Shown in pieces: positions 53,498 to 62,337 of a stretch of DNA of 64,000 nucleotides. The position numbers and the translations under genes were made by a program. Under the pieces are notes generated by a model. That model searched no databases. It was not told the origin of the DNA and worked only from the letters and a program-made list of their open reading frames with translations. Source of the stretch: Streptomyces sp. WAC 01529 (GTDB taxonomy: Bacteria > Actinomycetota > Actinomycetes > Streptomycetales > Streptomycetaceae); contig NZ_CP029617.1 in the NCBI RefSeq assembly GCF_003945545.1, positions 1,747,001 through 1,811,000 on the forward strand. The letters are read 5' to 3'. Positions within the stretch are counted from its first letter, which is position 1; each line of letters starts with the position of its first letter.

Positions 53498-53648
53498 GGG
53501 TTTTTCCGCTCCCCCCTGGCATCGTCCCTGGACTCGCCCCTCAGCTCCCGGCGGCCGCAACCGTACGATGCCTCACAGACGTCGCACAGACCGTCAGTTC
53601 GTCCTGTCGCAGGAAGGGCCCGCCCGGGGCCCGCCGGAAGGAGCGCCC

Positions 53649-54506
53649 GTGGAGTTGGGCGGGTACCGGATCGTTTCGCTGCTCGGCGAGGGCGACAGAG
53701 GCTGTGTCCACCTGGCGCGGTCCGCGTCGGGGCGGCCGGTCGCCCTCAGGACGGTCCACGCGCGCCTCGCGGAAGCTCCGGGGTTCCGTGCGTGCTTCCG
53801 GCGCGAGGCCGCCGCCGCCCGGGCCGTGACCGGGCCGTACTCCGCCGCCGTGCTCGACGCGGATCCGGACGCCGAACAGCCGTGGCTGGCGGTCGAGTTC
53901 TGTGCGGGGCCGGGTCTGCCGGAGGCGGTGGCCGCGTACGGGCCCCTGGGCGACGCCGACCTGGCCGCGCTGGGCGCGGCGCTGGCCCATGCCCTGTCGG
54001 GGGTGCACGCGGCCGGGGTGGTGCACCGGGGCGTGAAGCCGTCCCACGTCATCATCACCCGTGCCGGGCCGAAGCTCCTCGACTTCGGCGTCGCCAGGTA
54101 CGCGGCCGGCGAGAGTCCGGTCGCCGTCGGCTCGCCCGGCTTCCTCGCCCCCGAGCAGCTGGTGCGGGACGGCTGCCCGGGGTCCGCGACCGATGTCTTC
54201 GCGCTCGGCGCGGTCCTCGCGGTGGCGGCGACCGGGCGCGGCCCGTTCGGCTCGGGCCGTACGCCCGGGGTCCTGCACCGCACGCTGCACGAGGACCCGG
54301 ACCTGCTGGGCGTGCCGGGCGCGGCCTGGAGCGGCTTCCTCGGCCGCTGCCTGGCCCGCACCCCCGCGGCCCGCCCCACGGTCGCGGAGGTGATGGCCTG
54401 GTGCGGGGAGCGGGCGGCGCGGTCCCCCTGGTGGGGGCGGGAACCGGTCCGCGACCTGATCCACCAGGAGGAGGAAGAGGTCACGGAGCTGCTGAGGTGG
54501 GGGTGA
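53649..54506 (+). CDS. Soluble protein kinase-like protein, probably a pseudokinase
   Basis: 285 residues from GTG 53649, chosen because GGAAGGAG lies six bases upstream; an ATG at 53568 is the alternative. Kinase fold of the PknB type: glycine loop LLGEGDRGCVHLA, the usual VAxK is VALR (Arg34 replaces the ATP-binding Lys), the HRDxKxxN loop is HRGVKPSH (Gly128 for the catalytic Asp, His133 for Asn), while DFG (145-147) and SPGFLAPEQL are kept. It has no membrane anchor and ends with an acidic EEEE stretch. Loss of three key residues points to a catalytically dead or very weak kinase. It is divergent from the rsr/Y RNA locus. Confidence 0.85.
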   Translation: MELGGYRIVSLLGEGDRGCVHLARSASGRPVALRTVHARLAEAPGFRACFRREAAAARAVTGPYSAAVLDADPDAEQPWLAVEFCAGPGLPEAVAAYGPLGDADLAALGAALAHALSGVHAAGVVHRGVKPSHVIITRAGPKLLDFGVARYAAGESPVAVGSPGFLAPEQLVRDGCPGSATDVFALGAVLAVAATGRGPFGSGRTPGVLHRTLHEDPDLLGVPGAAWSGFLGRCLARTPAARPTVAEVMAWCGERAARSPWWGREPVRDLIHQEEEEVTELLRWG

Positions 54507-54508
54507 GA

Positions 54509-54529
54509 CGGGGCTGAGGTCCAGCCCCG
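54509..54529. terminator. Hairpin between convergent genes
   Basis: 8-bp perfect stem CGGGGCTG / CAGCCCCG (54509-54516 and 54522-54529) with a 5-base loop, directly after the kinase-like gene stop. Confidence 0.65.
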
Positions 54530-54563
54530 CGCCGCCCAGCCCCCGCGGCCGCCCAGCCGTCCC

Positions 54564-56015
54564 CTACAGCCCCTGCTGCGACCTCGCCTTGAAGGCCGCC
54601 TTGCGGGCCTCCTTCGCCACCTTCTTGTCGGGGTGGAGGCGGCCCATCGCCTCCAGGACGTCCGCCGTCGCGGGGTGCTCCACCCGCCACGCCTGGGCGA
54701 AGAACCCGCTGTGCTGCTGCGCGAGGCCCTCGACCAGGCCCTGAAGCTCGTCCGAGTTGCCCTCGGCGGCGAGCTGGGCCGCGAGCGTGTCGATGGTCAG
54801 CCAGAAGATGAGCGCCTCGGAGGGCGCGGGCACGTCCGTGGCGCCGTGCTCGGCGAGCCACACGCGGGCGAGGCCTCCCAGCTCCGGGTCGTCGAGGACC
54901 TCCCGCAGCGCGGGCTCCGCCTCCGCGCCGACCAGGGAGAGCGCCTGCTGACAGCGGAGCCTGCGCAGCGGCGCGCCCTCGTCGCCGCCGCGGGCCGCGG
55001 CCAGCAGCTCCCGTGCGGCGCCCAGCGGTTCGTGCCGGGCGAGCCACTGCTCGATCTCCGCCTGCGCGGCGGCCTGCGGGAAGCCGGAGGTGCCTTCCAG
55101 GAGCACGTCCGCGCCCTTGTCGGCGAGGTCGCCGACGGCGGGCGCGTCGACACCGGCCTCCAGCATCCGGGCGCGGACGCCGTACAGACCGAGGGGGGTG
55201 AGCCGGACCATGCCGTACCGGGTGACGTCCTCGTCGTCGATCGGCGCGGGCTCCGCCGTGTCGTCGACCTCGGCCATGAGGGCCTCGTCCACCGGCTGGT
55301 ACTCGACGAGGCCGAGCGGTTCGAAGAGCCGGAACTGGTCGTCGAGCTTCATCATCGCGTCCGACACCTGCTCCAGGACGTCGTCCGTGGGCTCGCCCAT
55401 GTCGTCGGGGACGATCATCGAGGCGGCGAGCGCGGGCAGCGGCACGGGGCCCTCACCGGCGGCGGCGTCGCCCACGGTGAGCAGGTAGAGGTTGCCGAGC
55501 ACGCCGTCGAGGAAGTCGGCCTCGGCCTGCGGGTCCCAGCCCAGCTCGGCGAAGTCGACCTCGCCCTTCTCCTCCAGGACGTCGAGGAGGTTCTCCATGT
55601 CCGGCACGGTGGCGTCCGCGTACACGGTGTCCAGGGCGCCGAGCCAGACGCCGAGGACGTCCTGCGGGCTGCCGGAGGCCAGGAGCGCCAGGTCCTCGCC
55701 CGGGGTGACGGTGCCCTCCGCGCCCTCTTCCTCGCCGTCCGTGACCTCGACGAGGCCTGTGTCGACGGCGACCCGCCAGGCCTCGCTGGCGAGCGCGGCC
55801 GCGTCCGGGTCATCCGCCGCGAGGCCCAGCTCGGCGGCGGCCGCCGGAAGCTGGGCGTCGACCAGCTCGCCGCCCGCGCCGACCCGGGTGCCGGGTCCCG
55901 CCCAGCGGGCGAGCCGCACCGCGCGGGAGAGCAGCGGGGTGGCGAGCGCGGCCCGCGCGAGCTCCGCTTCGGGGTGCAGCAGCACCGGCGGCAGGGTGGC
56001 GGGGCTTACGGACAT
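54564..56015 (-). CDS. Conserved actinobacterial protein of unknown function
   Basis: 483 residues from ATG 56015, which follows GGAGGAGAACC. No signal peptide or membrane segment. The protein is acidic, Ala/Leu/Glu-rich and helical; HEAT-like helical pairs are suggested around 315-400 (GDEGAPLRRLRCQQALSLVG, then LREVLDDPELGGLARVWLAEHG). The C-terminal 60 residues (LHPDKKVAKEARKAAFKARS) are basic. I recognise it only as a conserved Streptomyces hypothetical protein. Codon use is like the neighbours. Confidence 0.82.
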   Translation of the reverse strand: MSVSPATLPPVLLHPEAELARAALATPLLSRAVRLARWAGPGTRVGAGGELVDAQLPAAAAELGLAADDPDAAALASEAWRVAVDTGLVEVTDGEEEGAEGTVTPGEDLALLASGSPQDVLGVWLGALDTVYADATVPDMENLLDVLEEKGEVDFAELGWDPQAEADFLDGVLGNLYLLTVGDAAAGEGPVPLPALAASMIVPDDMGEPTDDVLEQVSDAMMKLDDQFRLFEPLGLVEYQPVDEALMAEVDDTAEPAPIDDEDVTRYGMVRLTPLGLYGVRARMLEAGVDAPAVGDLADKGADVLLEGTSGFPQAAAQAEIEQWLARHEPLGAARELLAAARGGDEGAPLRRLRCQQALSLVGAEAEPALREVLDDPELGGLARVWLAEHGATDVPAPSEALIFWLTIDTLAAQLAAEGNSDELQGLVEGLAQQHSGFFAQAWRVEHPATADVLEAMGRLHPDKKVAKEARKAAFKARSQQGL

Positions 56016-56274
56016 CGGCTGGTTCTCCTCCGGGGGGTGGGGCTCTCCCCTGCTCGACGGAGTCAAGAGCGCGGGGAAGGGTCGGCAGGGCGCAAGCCTA
56101 GACGGATTTGGCACCATGCCGCCCGGTTCATGTCCCTGTCAGAAAACGTACAGGTCAAGAACACCGGCACCACCTTGACAACTCCCCTGGTCACGCAAGA
56201 GATTGACGCGCGTAGAGCGCCCGCACGGCCCTGCACCGCCGCACCGTTCCGTCACCCTCATCCGGAGTCCCCTC

Positions 56275-58122
56275 ATGCCTCAGATACCGACGCCCCGTAT
56301 GCCGAGACCGGCCGCCGTCAGCACGGTCCTCGCGACCGCCCTCGCGGCGGGTCTGCTCGCCGCCTCCACCTCCCCGGCCTCGGCCGACGAGATCCGCGTC
56401 CACGACATCCAGGGCCCCACCAGGATCTCCCCGCTGGCCGGACAGCAGGTCACCGATGTCTTCGGCGTCGTGACCGGCGTCCGCGGCCACGGCTCCAAGG
56501 GCTTCTGGATCCAGGACACCAAGGCCGACGGTGACCCGGCGACCAGCGAGGGCGTCTTCGTCTACACCGGCTCGGCGGCGCTCACCGTCAAGCCGGGCGA
56601 CGCGGTGCGGGTCTCGGGGACGGTCGGGGAGTACGTCCCCGGGGGTGCCGCGTCCGGGAACCAGTCCCTCACCCAGATCACCAAGCCGACGGTGACCGTG
56701 GAGTCCTCCGGCAACGCGCTGCCCGCGCCGGTCCGGGTCGGCGCCAAGTCGGTGCCCGCGCGCTACGCGCCCGCCGGCGACCCCGCGCAGGGCAACAGCG
56801 TCAACGCGCTCCCGCTGAAGCCGCGTACGTACGCGCTGGACCTGTACGAGTCCCTTGAGGGCATGAATGTGAGCGTCGGCAGCTCGCGGGTGGTCGGGGC
56901 GACCGACGCGTACCACGAGCTGTGGGTGACGGTGAAGCCCCACGAGAACCGCAACCGGCGCGGCGGCACGGTCTACGGCTCCTACGACGCGCAGAACGGC
57001 GGGCGGCTCCAGATCCAGCAGCTCGCCCCCGTCTCCGAGCGCCCCTTCCCGAAGGCGAACGTGGGCGACGTCCTGAAGGGCGGCGCCGAAGGCCCCCTGG
57101 ACTTCAACCAGTTCGGCGGCTACACCCTGGTCGCCCGCGAGCTGGGCGACGTACGCGACAAGGGTCTCGTACGCGAGAAGACGCGGCGCCAGGCCAAGGG
57201 CGAGCTGGCCGTGGCCACGTACAACGTGGAGAACCTCGACCCGACCGACCCGCAGACGAAGTTCGACGCGCTCGCCGGCGCGGTCGTGAACAACCTCGCC
57301 TCGCCCGACATCGTCGCCCTGGAGGAGATCCAGGACGACAACGGCGCGAAGAACGACGGTACGGTCGCCGCGGGCGCGACCCTGAAGAAGTTCACGGACG
57401 CGATCGCCGCCGCGGGCGGGCCGCGCTACGAGTGGCGGTCCATCGACCCGGTGAACAACAAGGACGGCGGCGAGCCCGGCGGCAACATCCGCCAGGTGTT
57501 CCTCTTCAACCCGGAGCGCGTCTCGTTCACCGAGCGCGCGGGCGGCGACGCGACGACGCCCACCGAGGTCGTCCGCGCGGGCAAGCGGGCGGCGCTCAGC
57601 CACTCGCCGGGCCGGATCGACCCGCAGAACGCGGCGTGGACCAACAGCCGCAAGCCGCTGGCGGGCGAGTTCGTCTTCCGCGGCCGTACGGTCTTCGTGA
57701 TCGCCAACCACTTCGGGTCCAAGGGCGGCGACGAGGGCCTCACCTCGCACCACCAGCCGCCGGTGCGCTCCTCCGAGGTCCAGCGGCTCAAGCAGGCGCA
57801 GGGCGTGAACGGCTTCGTGAAGGACATCCGCGCGGTCCAGCGCGACGCGGACGTCGTCGTGCTCGGCGACATCAACGACTTCGAGTTCTCGGCGACCACC
57901 AAGGCCCTCCAGGACGGCGGCGCCCTGTACGCGGCCGTCAAGTCGCTGCCCAGGAGCGAGCGTTACTCGTACGTCTACCAGGGCAACTCGCAGGTCCTCG
58001 ACCAGATCCTGACCAGCCCGGGGGTCGGCGACGACTTCTCCTACGACAGCGTGCACATCAACGCGGAGTTCTCGGACCAGAACAGCGATCACGACCCGCA
58101 GGTGCTGCGCTTCAAGCCGTAG
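56275..58122 (+). CDS. Secreted endonuclease/exonuclease/phosphatase-family nuclease
   Basis: 615 residues from ATG 56275 (CCGGAG upstream). Sec signal peptide (STVLATALAAGLLAASTS, cleavage after ASA near residue 37), an OB-fold-like region at about 45-150 (VTDVFGVVTGVRGHGSKGF) and a C-terminal EEP nuclease domain from about 310 (ATYNVENLDP, DIVALEEIQDDNG, IANHFGSKGGDEGL, VVLGDINDFEFS, QNSDHDPQVL). All catalytic Asn, Glu, His and Asp positions look intact. Resembles extracellular DNases of the NucH/ExeM type. Likely used for nucleotide or phosphate scavenging. Confidence 0.93.
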   Translation: MPQIPTPRMPRPAAVSTVLATALAAGLLAASTSPASADEIRVHDIQGPTRISPLAGQQVTDVFGVVTGVRGHGSKGFWIQDTKADGDPATSEGVFVYTGSAALTVKPGDAVRVSGTVGEYVPGGAASGNQSLTQITKPTVTVESSGNALPAPVRVGAKSVPARYAPAGDPAQGNSVNALPLKPRTYALDLYESLEGMNVSVGSSRVVGATDAYHELWVTVKPHENRNRRGGTVYGSYDAQNGGRLQIQQLAPVSERPFPKANVGDVLKGGAEGPLDFNQFGGYTLVARELGDVRDKGLVREKTRRQAKGELAVATYNVENLDPTDPQTKFDALAGAVVNNLASPDIVALEEIQDDNGAKNDGTVAAGATLKKFTDAIAAAGGPRYEWRSIDPVNNKDGGEPGGNIRQVFLFNPERVSFTERAGGDATTPTEVVRAGKRAALSHSPGRIDPQNAAWTNSRKPLAGEFVFRGRTVFVIANHFGSKGGDEGLTSHHQPPVRSSEVQRLKQAQGVNGFVKDIRAVQRDADVVVLGDINDFEFSATTKALQDGGALYAAVKSLPRSERYSYVYQGNSQVLDQILTSPGVGDDFSYDSVHINAEFSDQNSDHDPQVLRFKP

Positions 58123-58164
58123 TGCCGGGCGCCGTCATGGCGGGGCCACGGCGGGGGCGGCGGC

Positions 58165-58899
58165 TCACCCGTAGAGGTGGTGCAGCCAGTCCCGCCAGGC
58201 CAGTTCGGCGCGTTTGGCGTCCGCGTGCGGGGCGAAATCGTGCACGCGGACACCGACCGGCGCGCCGGAGTCGTCGCGGCGGAAGAAGCGGTGCAGGGCG
58301 TCGTCCGAGCGCAGGCCGATGAAGTACCGGCTGCGGAAGTCGATGACGGCGTCCAGTTCCTCGCCGGGGGCCTCCACGCGGATGCGGGCGCCCTCACCGG
58401 CGTCGTCGGGCAGACCGAGGGCGCGGGCGAGGCGGACGAGGGCGTCCGGGGCCCTCGAAGCGGGCGGGCCGTCGAGGGCGGTGAAGACCGCGGGGCGGCC
58501 CGCGAAGTAGGCCAGGTACTGGCGCAGGGTGTGCAGGTGGAAGTCGGTGCGCCGGACGGCCTTGGCGTACTGGCCGTCCTGGTCCTCGGTGAAGACGCCG
58601 CTGTGCACGTGGCGCAGCCAGGAGCGGCGGCCGCCGTCGCGGGGCTCGATGAACTGGTCGAGCTGGTCGAGGCTCTGGCCGGGCACGCCGTCCGGGTCCT
58701 CGACGCGGGCGGTGAGGCGGCGCGGCGGGTCCCAGCGGGTGACGGTGCCGCCGAAGGGGGCGGCGCCGCCCTCGCGCGGCTCGTACTTCAGGGGGCGCAG
58801 CCAGCCGCCGGTGCCGGTGGTGAGGGCGGCCCAGACCTGCCCCGGGGAGCCCTCCACCTCGAACTCCCGGGCTATCTCGAACTCCTTGCCGCCGCCCAT
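58165..58899 (-). CDS. SRPBCC (START-like) domain protein
   Basis: 244 residues from ATG 58899, preceded by GGAGGGAG. N-terminal half is an AHSA1/SRPBCC-type fold (FEIAREFEVEGSPGQVWAAL to VRRTDFHLHTLRQYLAYF, about 5-140); the C-terminal 100 residues contain a second, less clear module (IRVEAPGEELDAVIDF). Binds an unknown hydrophobic ligand or acts as a polyketide-cyclase-like protein. No operon partner. Confidence 0.82.
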   Translation of the reverse strand: MGGGKEFEIAREFEVEGSPGQVWAALTTGTGGWLRPLKYEPREGGAAPFGGTVTRWDPPRRLTARVEDPDGVPGQSLDQLDQFIEPRDGGRRSWLRHVHSGVFTEDQDGQYAKAVRRTDFHLHTLRQYLAYFAGRPAVFTALDGPPASRAPDALVRLARALGLPDDAGEGARIRVEAPGEELDAVIDFRSRYFIGLRSDDALHRFFRRDDSGAPVGVRVHDFAPHADAKRAELAWRDWLHHLYG

Positions 58900-59037
58900 G
58901 CCGACTCCCTCCGGTCGCGGTGAGGTCCGGCATGTCTGCGACCGCGGTGACGTCCGGCCCGCGTCCACCGTCCCGCCCACGTCCACCGCTGTCCAGGCGG
59001 GTGCGGCCGTCGGCGGGAGGGGGCCCGGAATCTACGC

Positions 59038-59871
59038 TCAGCTCGGTACGAAGCCGTACGCGAAGCGGTACCGGGCGACCGTGCCGCCGGGCGCGACCCC
59101 GGGGAACGCGCGCACCCGCCGCCACTGCGGGGTCGGCGAACCCACCCCGTCCCCCGCCGCGGCGAGCGCGTCGATGTGGGCCTGCTCGCTCTCCCACTCC
59201 GCGTAGTTGACGACCTCCCTGCCGTCCGTGCCGACGTGGAAGTGCGCGGAGATCAGCCCCTTGCCCTCGACCGGGTCACTGTCCAGGGCCTCCAGCACCC
59301 CGTCCACCCAGGCACGCTGGCGGTCGGCGTCCGGGCCCTCGAAGGGGACCTTCACGATCACGATCGCGCCGGGCTCGCGCCGCTCCCCGCCCGAGGCCGC
59401 GTGCCAGCTGCGGTACAGCCGCGTCCTGGACAGGCCCAGGCGCTCGATGCCCGGCACGGCCGCGTCGATGTCGGCGTTGCGGGCGTCCCTGCCGTTGCGC
59501 GCACCGGCGGAGAATTCCCGGTGGGCCTCCTCGTCCCGCCAGTGCGAGTGGTGCAGGACCGTCGAGCCGTCGGAGCCCGCGTACACCGTGTACGACAGGA
59601 GCCCCTCGTGCGGCCAGGGGCGGCTCTCCCAGGCCCGCGCGATGGCGTCCAGGGTGGCCCGCTGCCGCTCGGGCGAGCCGGTGCTCCAGGTGCTGATGAA
59701 GGCGAGGCCGGCGTCGGGGCGGGCCGGGTCGGGGTGGGTGCGGGTGCTCAGGGTCTTGCTCGGGGTCTTGCTCGGGGTCTTGCTCGCGGCCGGGTCCGTG
59801 GCCTTGTCGGCGGTCGTGTCCGTGGCCTTGTTGGCGGTCGTGTTCGTGTTCGTGTTCGTGGTCGCAGACAT
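59038..59871 (-). CDS. Two-domain ABM (antibiotic biosynthesis monooxygenase-like) protein
   Basis: 277 residues from ATG 59871. A 50-residue low-complexity N-terminus made of short Asn-Thr, ATD-K and KTPS repeats precedes two dimeric alpha-beta barrel (ABM) domains at about 55-160 and 170-275 (LLSYTVYAGSDGSTVLHHSH, and ISAHFHVGTDGREVVNYAEW). These folds occur in quinone-forming monooxygenases and in heme-degrading proteins. Substrate not known. The repeated N-terminus is encoded by slippage-prone tandem DNA. Confidence 0.82.
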   Translation of the reverse strand: MSATTNTNTNTTANKATDTTADKATDPAASKTPSKTPSKTLSTRTHPDPARPDAGLAFISTWSTGSPERQRATLDAIARAWESRPWPHEGLLSYTVYAGSDGSTVLHHSHWRDEEAHREFSAGARNGRDARNADIDAAVPGIERLGLSRTRLYRSWHAASGGERREPGAIVIVKVPFEGPDADRQRAWVDGVLEALDSDPVEGKGLISAHFHVGTDGREVVNYAEWESEQAHIDALAAAGDGVGSPTPQWRRVRAFPGVAPGGTVARYRFAYGFVPS

Positions 59872-59943
59872 GGCTGCCGTCCCGTCCGTCTCGGTGTGTG
59901 TCGGTACGCACGCCCCACGATCCGACCTCAACCCAGGTTCAGG

Positions 59944-60744
59944 TCAAGCCCGTTCGTGATCCGGCGCGGACACCGCGCGAAGGACCGGTCGCTTGGCCTC
60001 CCGGCCGTCCCCCGAGGAACGTCCTCGCATACGCCGCCACAGCCACGGCCCCATGAACCCCGCGAGCCAGCGCGCCTCCGCCGCCACCTCGCCGAGCACC
60101 GAGACCGGGGGGAGCGGCGGCAGCGTCGTCAGCCAGTCCTCGTGGCCGGGCAGGCCGAGCGCGTCCGCCATGCCGTCGGCGATCCGCGCGTGGCCCAGCG
60201 GGCTCGCGTGCAGGCGGTCGCCGCTCCACAGCCGCGGATCGGTGGTGATCCGGTGCGGGAAGGTGTCGAGCACGGTCACCCCGTGCCGGTCGGCGGCCGC
60301 CCTGATCCGGGCGTTCAGGTCCAGGACGCGGGGCAGCGCGCGCCGGGCGAGCGGGACGATCCGCCCGATGTCCGGGAAGGTCACGGTGGCCACGTGCGCG
60401 CCCGCCGCGGTGAGCGCGGTGAACATCTCCTCTATGTCGGCGGCGACGCGCGCGGCGTCGAAGCCCGGCCGCACCAGGTCGTTCATGCCCGCCATGACGG
60501 TCACCAGGTCCGGCTTCAGCGCGAGGGCGGGGCCCAGCTGCTCCGCCTTGATCCCCGCCGTCAGCCGGCCGCGCACGGCGAGATTGGCGTAGGTGAGACC
60601 GGGGTTGTCCGCGGCGAGGATCTCGGCGAGGCGGTCGGCCCAGCCGCGGTAGCCGTGCGCCTCGTCGCCGTCCCCGACGCCCTCCGTCTGGCTGTCGCCG
60701 ATCGCGACGTAACGTGCGTAGGAATGGTGTCGCCTGGTGGTCAT
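59944..60744 (-). CDS. SGNH/GDSL-family hydrolase
   Basis: 266 residues from ATG 60744. Cytoplasmic esterase/lipase fold: block I AIGDSQTEGVG with the nucleophile Ser18, block II Gly in LAVRGRLT, block III VMAGMNDL and block V DRLHASPLGH with the catalytic Asp and His. The C-terminal 60 residues are basic and Arg-rich. Substrate not known. It ends 73 bases before the ABM gene in the same direction. Confidence 0.9.
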   Translation of the reverse strand: MTTRRHHSYARYVAIGDSQTEGVGDGDEAHGYRGWADRLAEILAADNPGLTYANLAVRGRLTAGIKAEQLGPALALKPDLVTVMAGMNDLVRPGFDAARVAADIEEMFTALTAAGAHVATVTFPDIGRIVPLARRALPRVLDLNARIRAAADRHGVTVLDTFPHRITTDPRLWSGDRLHASPLGHARIADGMADALGLPGHEDWLTTLPPLPPVSVLGEVAAEARWLAGFMGPWLWRRMRGRSSGDGREAKRPVLRAVSAPDHERA

Positions 60745-60860
60745 GGGCCGAGCTTCCTCCGGGCGCCCGGCGCCGTCAACGCGGTCCCACGGGCGCGGAC
60801 CCGGCACCGCCGAGCAGTCGCCCGGGCGGCGGCCCGGGCGCCTGTGTGAGACTCCCCGCC

Positions 60861-61322
60861 ATGTCCACACCCATGATCCTGCGCCCCGCCACCCGCTCCG
60901 ACCTGCCCGCCGTCCTCGCCCTCCTCGCCGACGAGGAGCACTACGTGGACCCGGCGACGGTGATCGTCGACGAGGCGTACGCACGTGCCTTCGCGGCGAT
61001 CGAGGAGGACGCGCGCAACGAGGTGCTGGTCCTCGTCGACGAGGCGGAGGGCGTCGTCCTGGGCTGCCTACAGGCCACGTACATCCCGGGGCTGGGCAGG
61101 CACGGCGCCGAGCGCGCGCTGATCGAGGCGGTCCGGGTGCGGGCCGACCGGCGCGGCGGCGGGCTCGGGCGGCTGCTCATGGAGCGTGCCGTGGAGCGGG
61201 CACGCGCGCGTGGCTGCGCGCTCGTCCAGCTGACCAGCAACAAACGGCGCACGGACGCGCACCGCTTCTATGCCTCGCTGGGCTTCGCGCGCAGCCACGA
61301 CGGTTTCAAGCTGCCGCTGTGA
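60861..61322 (+). CDS. GNAT-family N-acetyltransferase
   Basis: 153 residues. Classic GNAT: ILRPATRSDLPAVLALLADE at the start, acetyl-CoA loop RVRADRRGGGLGRLLMERAV (about 90-109) and CALVQLTSNKRRTDAHRFYASLGF near the end. The last motif is typical of small amino-acid or aminoglycoside-like acetyltransferases, but no substrate can be named. Convergent with the DUF4235 gene 14 bases away. Confidence 0.88.
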   Translation: MSTPMILRPATRSDLPAVLALLADEEHYVDPATVIVDEAYARAFAAIEEDARNEVLVLVDEAEGVVLGCLQATYIPGLGRHGAERALIEAVRVRADRRGGGLGRLLMERAVERARARGCALVQLTSNKRRTDAHRFYASLGFARSHDGFKLPL

Positions 61323-61336
61323 ACACGGTCTGCGGC

Positions 61337-61603
61337 TCAGTCGGGCCAGCGGCCCGTGACGCGGCGGACGCCGACCGCGCCGCCGCGCTCCACCGCCGCC
61401 CTGACCACGGCGAAGATCGCACCCTGGAGCGCGGCCGCGGCGAGGATCTCGCGCAGGCCGCGCTCCTCGTCGTGGGCGTCCGGGGCGTCGTCCTCGCCCG
61501 CGACCGCCTTCCACGTGCGGTTGAACAAGGAGCTGGCGACCATGCCGCCGAGCATGCCGAAGGCCATCCCGAGCGGCTTGTAGAGCATCGTGGCCTTGCT
61601 CAT
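61337..61603 (-). CDS. DUF4235 membrane protein
   Basis: 88 residues with two hydrophobic helices (about 9-27 and 52-68) and the family start YKPLGMAFGMLGGMVAS. Last gene of a minus-strand operon; its ATG overlaps the DUF3618 stop by four bases. The family is small, membrane-bound and uncharacterised, usually found in this gene set. Confidence 0.88.
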   Translation of the reverse strand: MSKATMLYKPLGMAFGMLGGMVASSLFNRTWKAVAGEDDAPDAHDEERGLREILAAAALQGAIFAVVRAAVERGGAVGVRRVTGRWPD

Positions 61604-62337
61604 CGGCGACCACCCTTCCGCCCGCGCAGCACCATGTACGCGAGCAGCGCGCCCGCTCCCGCGACGACGAACGCCCCGGGGCGCCTGCGGCCGGCCCGTA
61701 CGACGCCGGTCGCGACCTCCCGTACCGGCTCCGGGGTGTTCTCCTGCACGCGCCGCGCGGTCTCGGCGACCTTCTCCTCGGCCCGCACGACGGCCTGGTG
61801 CTCCTCCGCGCGCGCCTTGGCGCCGAGCACGGCCCCCTTCACCTGCGCGGCACCCTCGACGGCCTTGCCCTTGGCCAGGGCCGCACCCTCGATGGCCTTG
61901 CCCTTCACCTGGGCGGCGCCCTCGATCGCCTTGCCCTTCACCTGCGCCGCGCCCTCGATGGCCTTGCCCTTGGCCTGGGCGGTGCCCTCGGCGGTCACGC
62001 CCTTCGCGTGGCCCGCCTCCTGTGCCGCCTTGCCCGTCACACGCGCCGCCTGCTCCGTCATCTTGTCCTTCACCTGTGCCGCCGTTCCTCGTACTTGGCC
62101 CTTGACCGCCTCGGCGCGCTGCCGGGCGCGGGTCTTCACATCCGCCTTCGCGGCCAGTTCCTCGACGGTCTCGCCGAGTCGGCCGCGGGTCTCCTCGATC
62201 TGCCGGCGCAGTTCGTCCGGCCCCTTCACGCCCGTGTTCCCGGAATCCTTCGGGTTCGTGGAGTTCTGGGGGCTCTTGGAGTGCTGGTGGTTCTGGGGGT
62301 TGTCAGGGTTCTTCGGGTTCTTCGGTGCGCTCGTCAT
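61600..62337 (-). CDS. DUF3618 protein with internal 11-residue repeats
   Basis: 245 residues. DUF3618 core GPDELRRQIEETRGRLGETV (about 39-58), then a long Lys/Ala/Gly-rich helical stretch with five near-identical 11-residue repeats of the form VKGKAIEGAAQ (about 112-168), then a C-terminal membrane helix (AFVVAGAGALLAYMVL) and a basic tail. The repeats recall LEA-type amphipathic helices. The N-terminus is Asn/Pro/Ser-rich. Coupled by ATGA to the genes on both sides. Confidence 0.87.
   Translation of the reverse strand: MTSAPKNPKNPDNPQNHQHSKSPQNSTNPKDSGNTGVKGPDELRRQIEETRGRLGETVEELAAKADVKTRARQRAEAVKGQVRGTAAQVKDKMTEQAARVTGKAAQEAGHAKGVTAEGTAQAKGKAIEGAAQVKGKAIEGAAQVKGKAIEGAALAKGKAVEGAAQVKGAVLGAKARAEEHQAVVRAEEKVAETARRVQENTPEPVREVATGVVRAGRRRPGAFVVAGAGALLAYMVLRGRKGGRR
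61833..62000. repeat. 33-base tandem repeat array inside the DUF3618 gene
   Basis: Five tandem units of 33 bases, in frame, encode the VKGKAIEGAAQ repeats. Units differ at a few third positions and at the Val-Lys/Ala-Lys codons. Copy number can vary by recombination without breaking the frame. Confidence 0.8.

Noticed and set aside
56120..56180. PHO box and TTGACA promoter of the secreted nuclease
   Set aside because: GTTCATGTCCC followed by TGTCAGAAAAC only weakly matches a PhoP direct repeat, and TTGACA at 56175-56180 has no good -10 at 16-19 bases.
58165..60744. Natural-product gene cluster (SRPBCC, ABM and SGNH genes together)
   Set aside because: No synthase, carrier protein or pathway regulator is present; the three genes have separate spacing and own ribosome sites.
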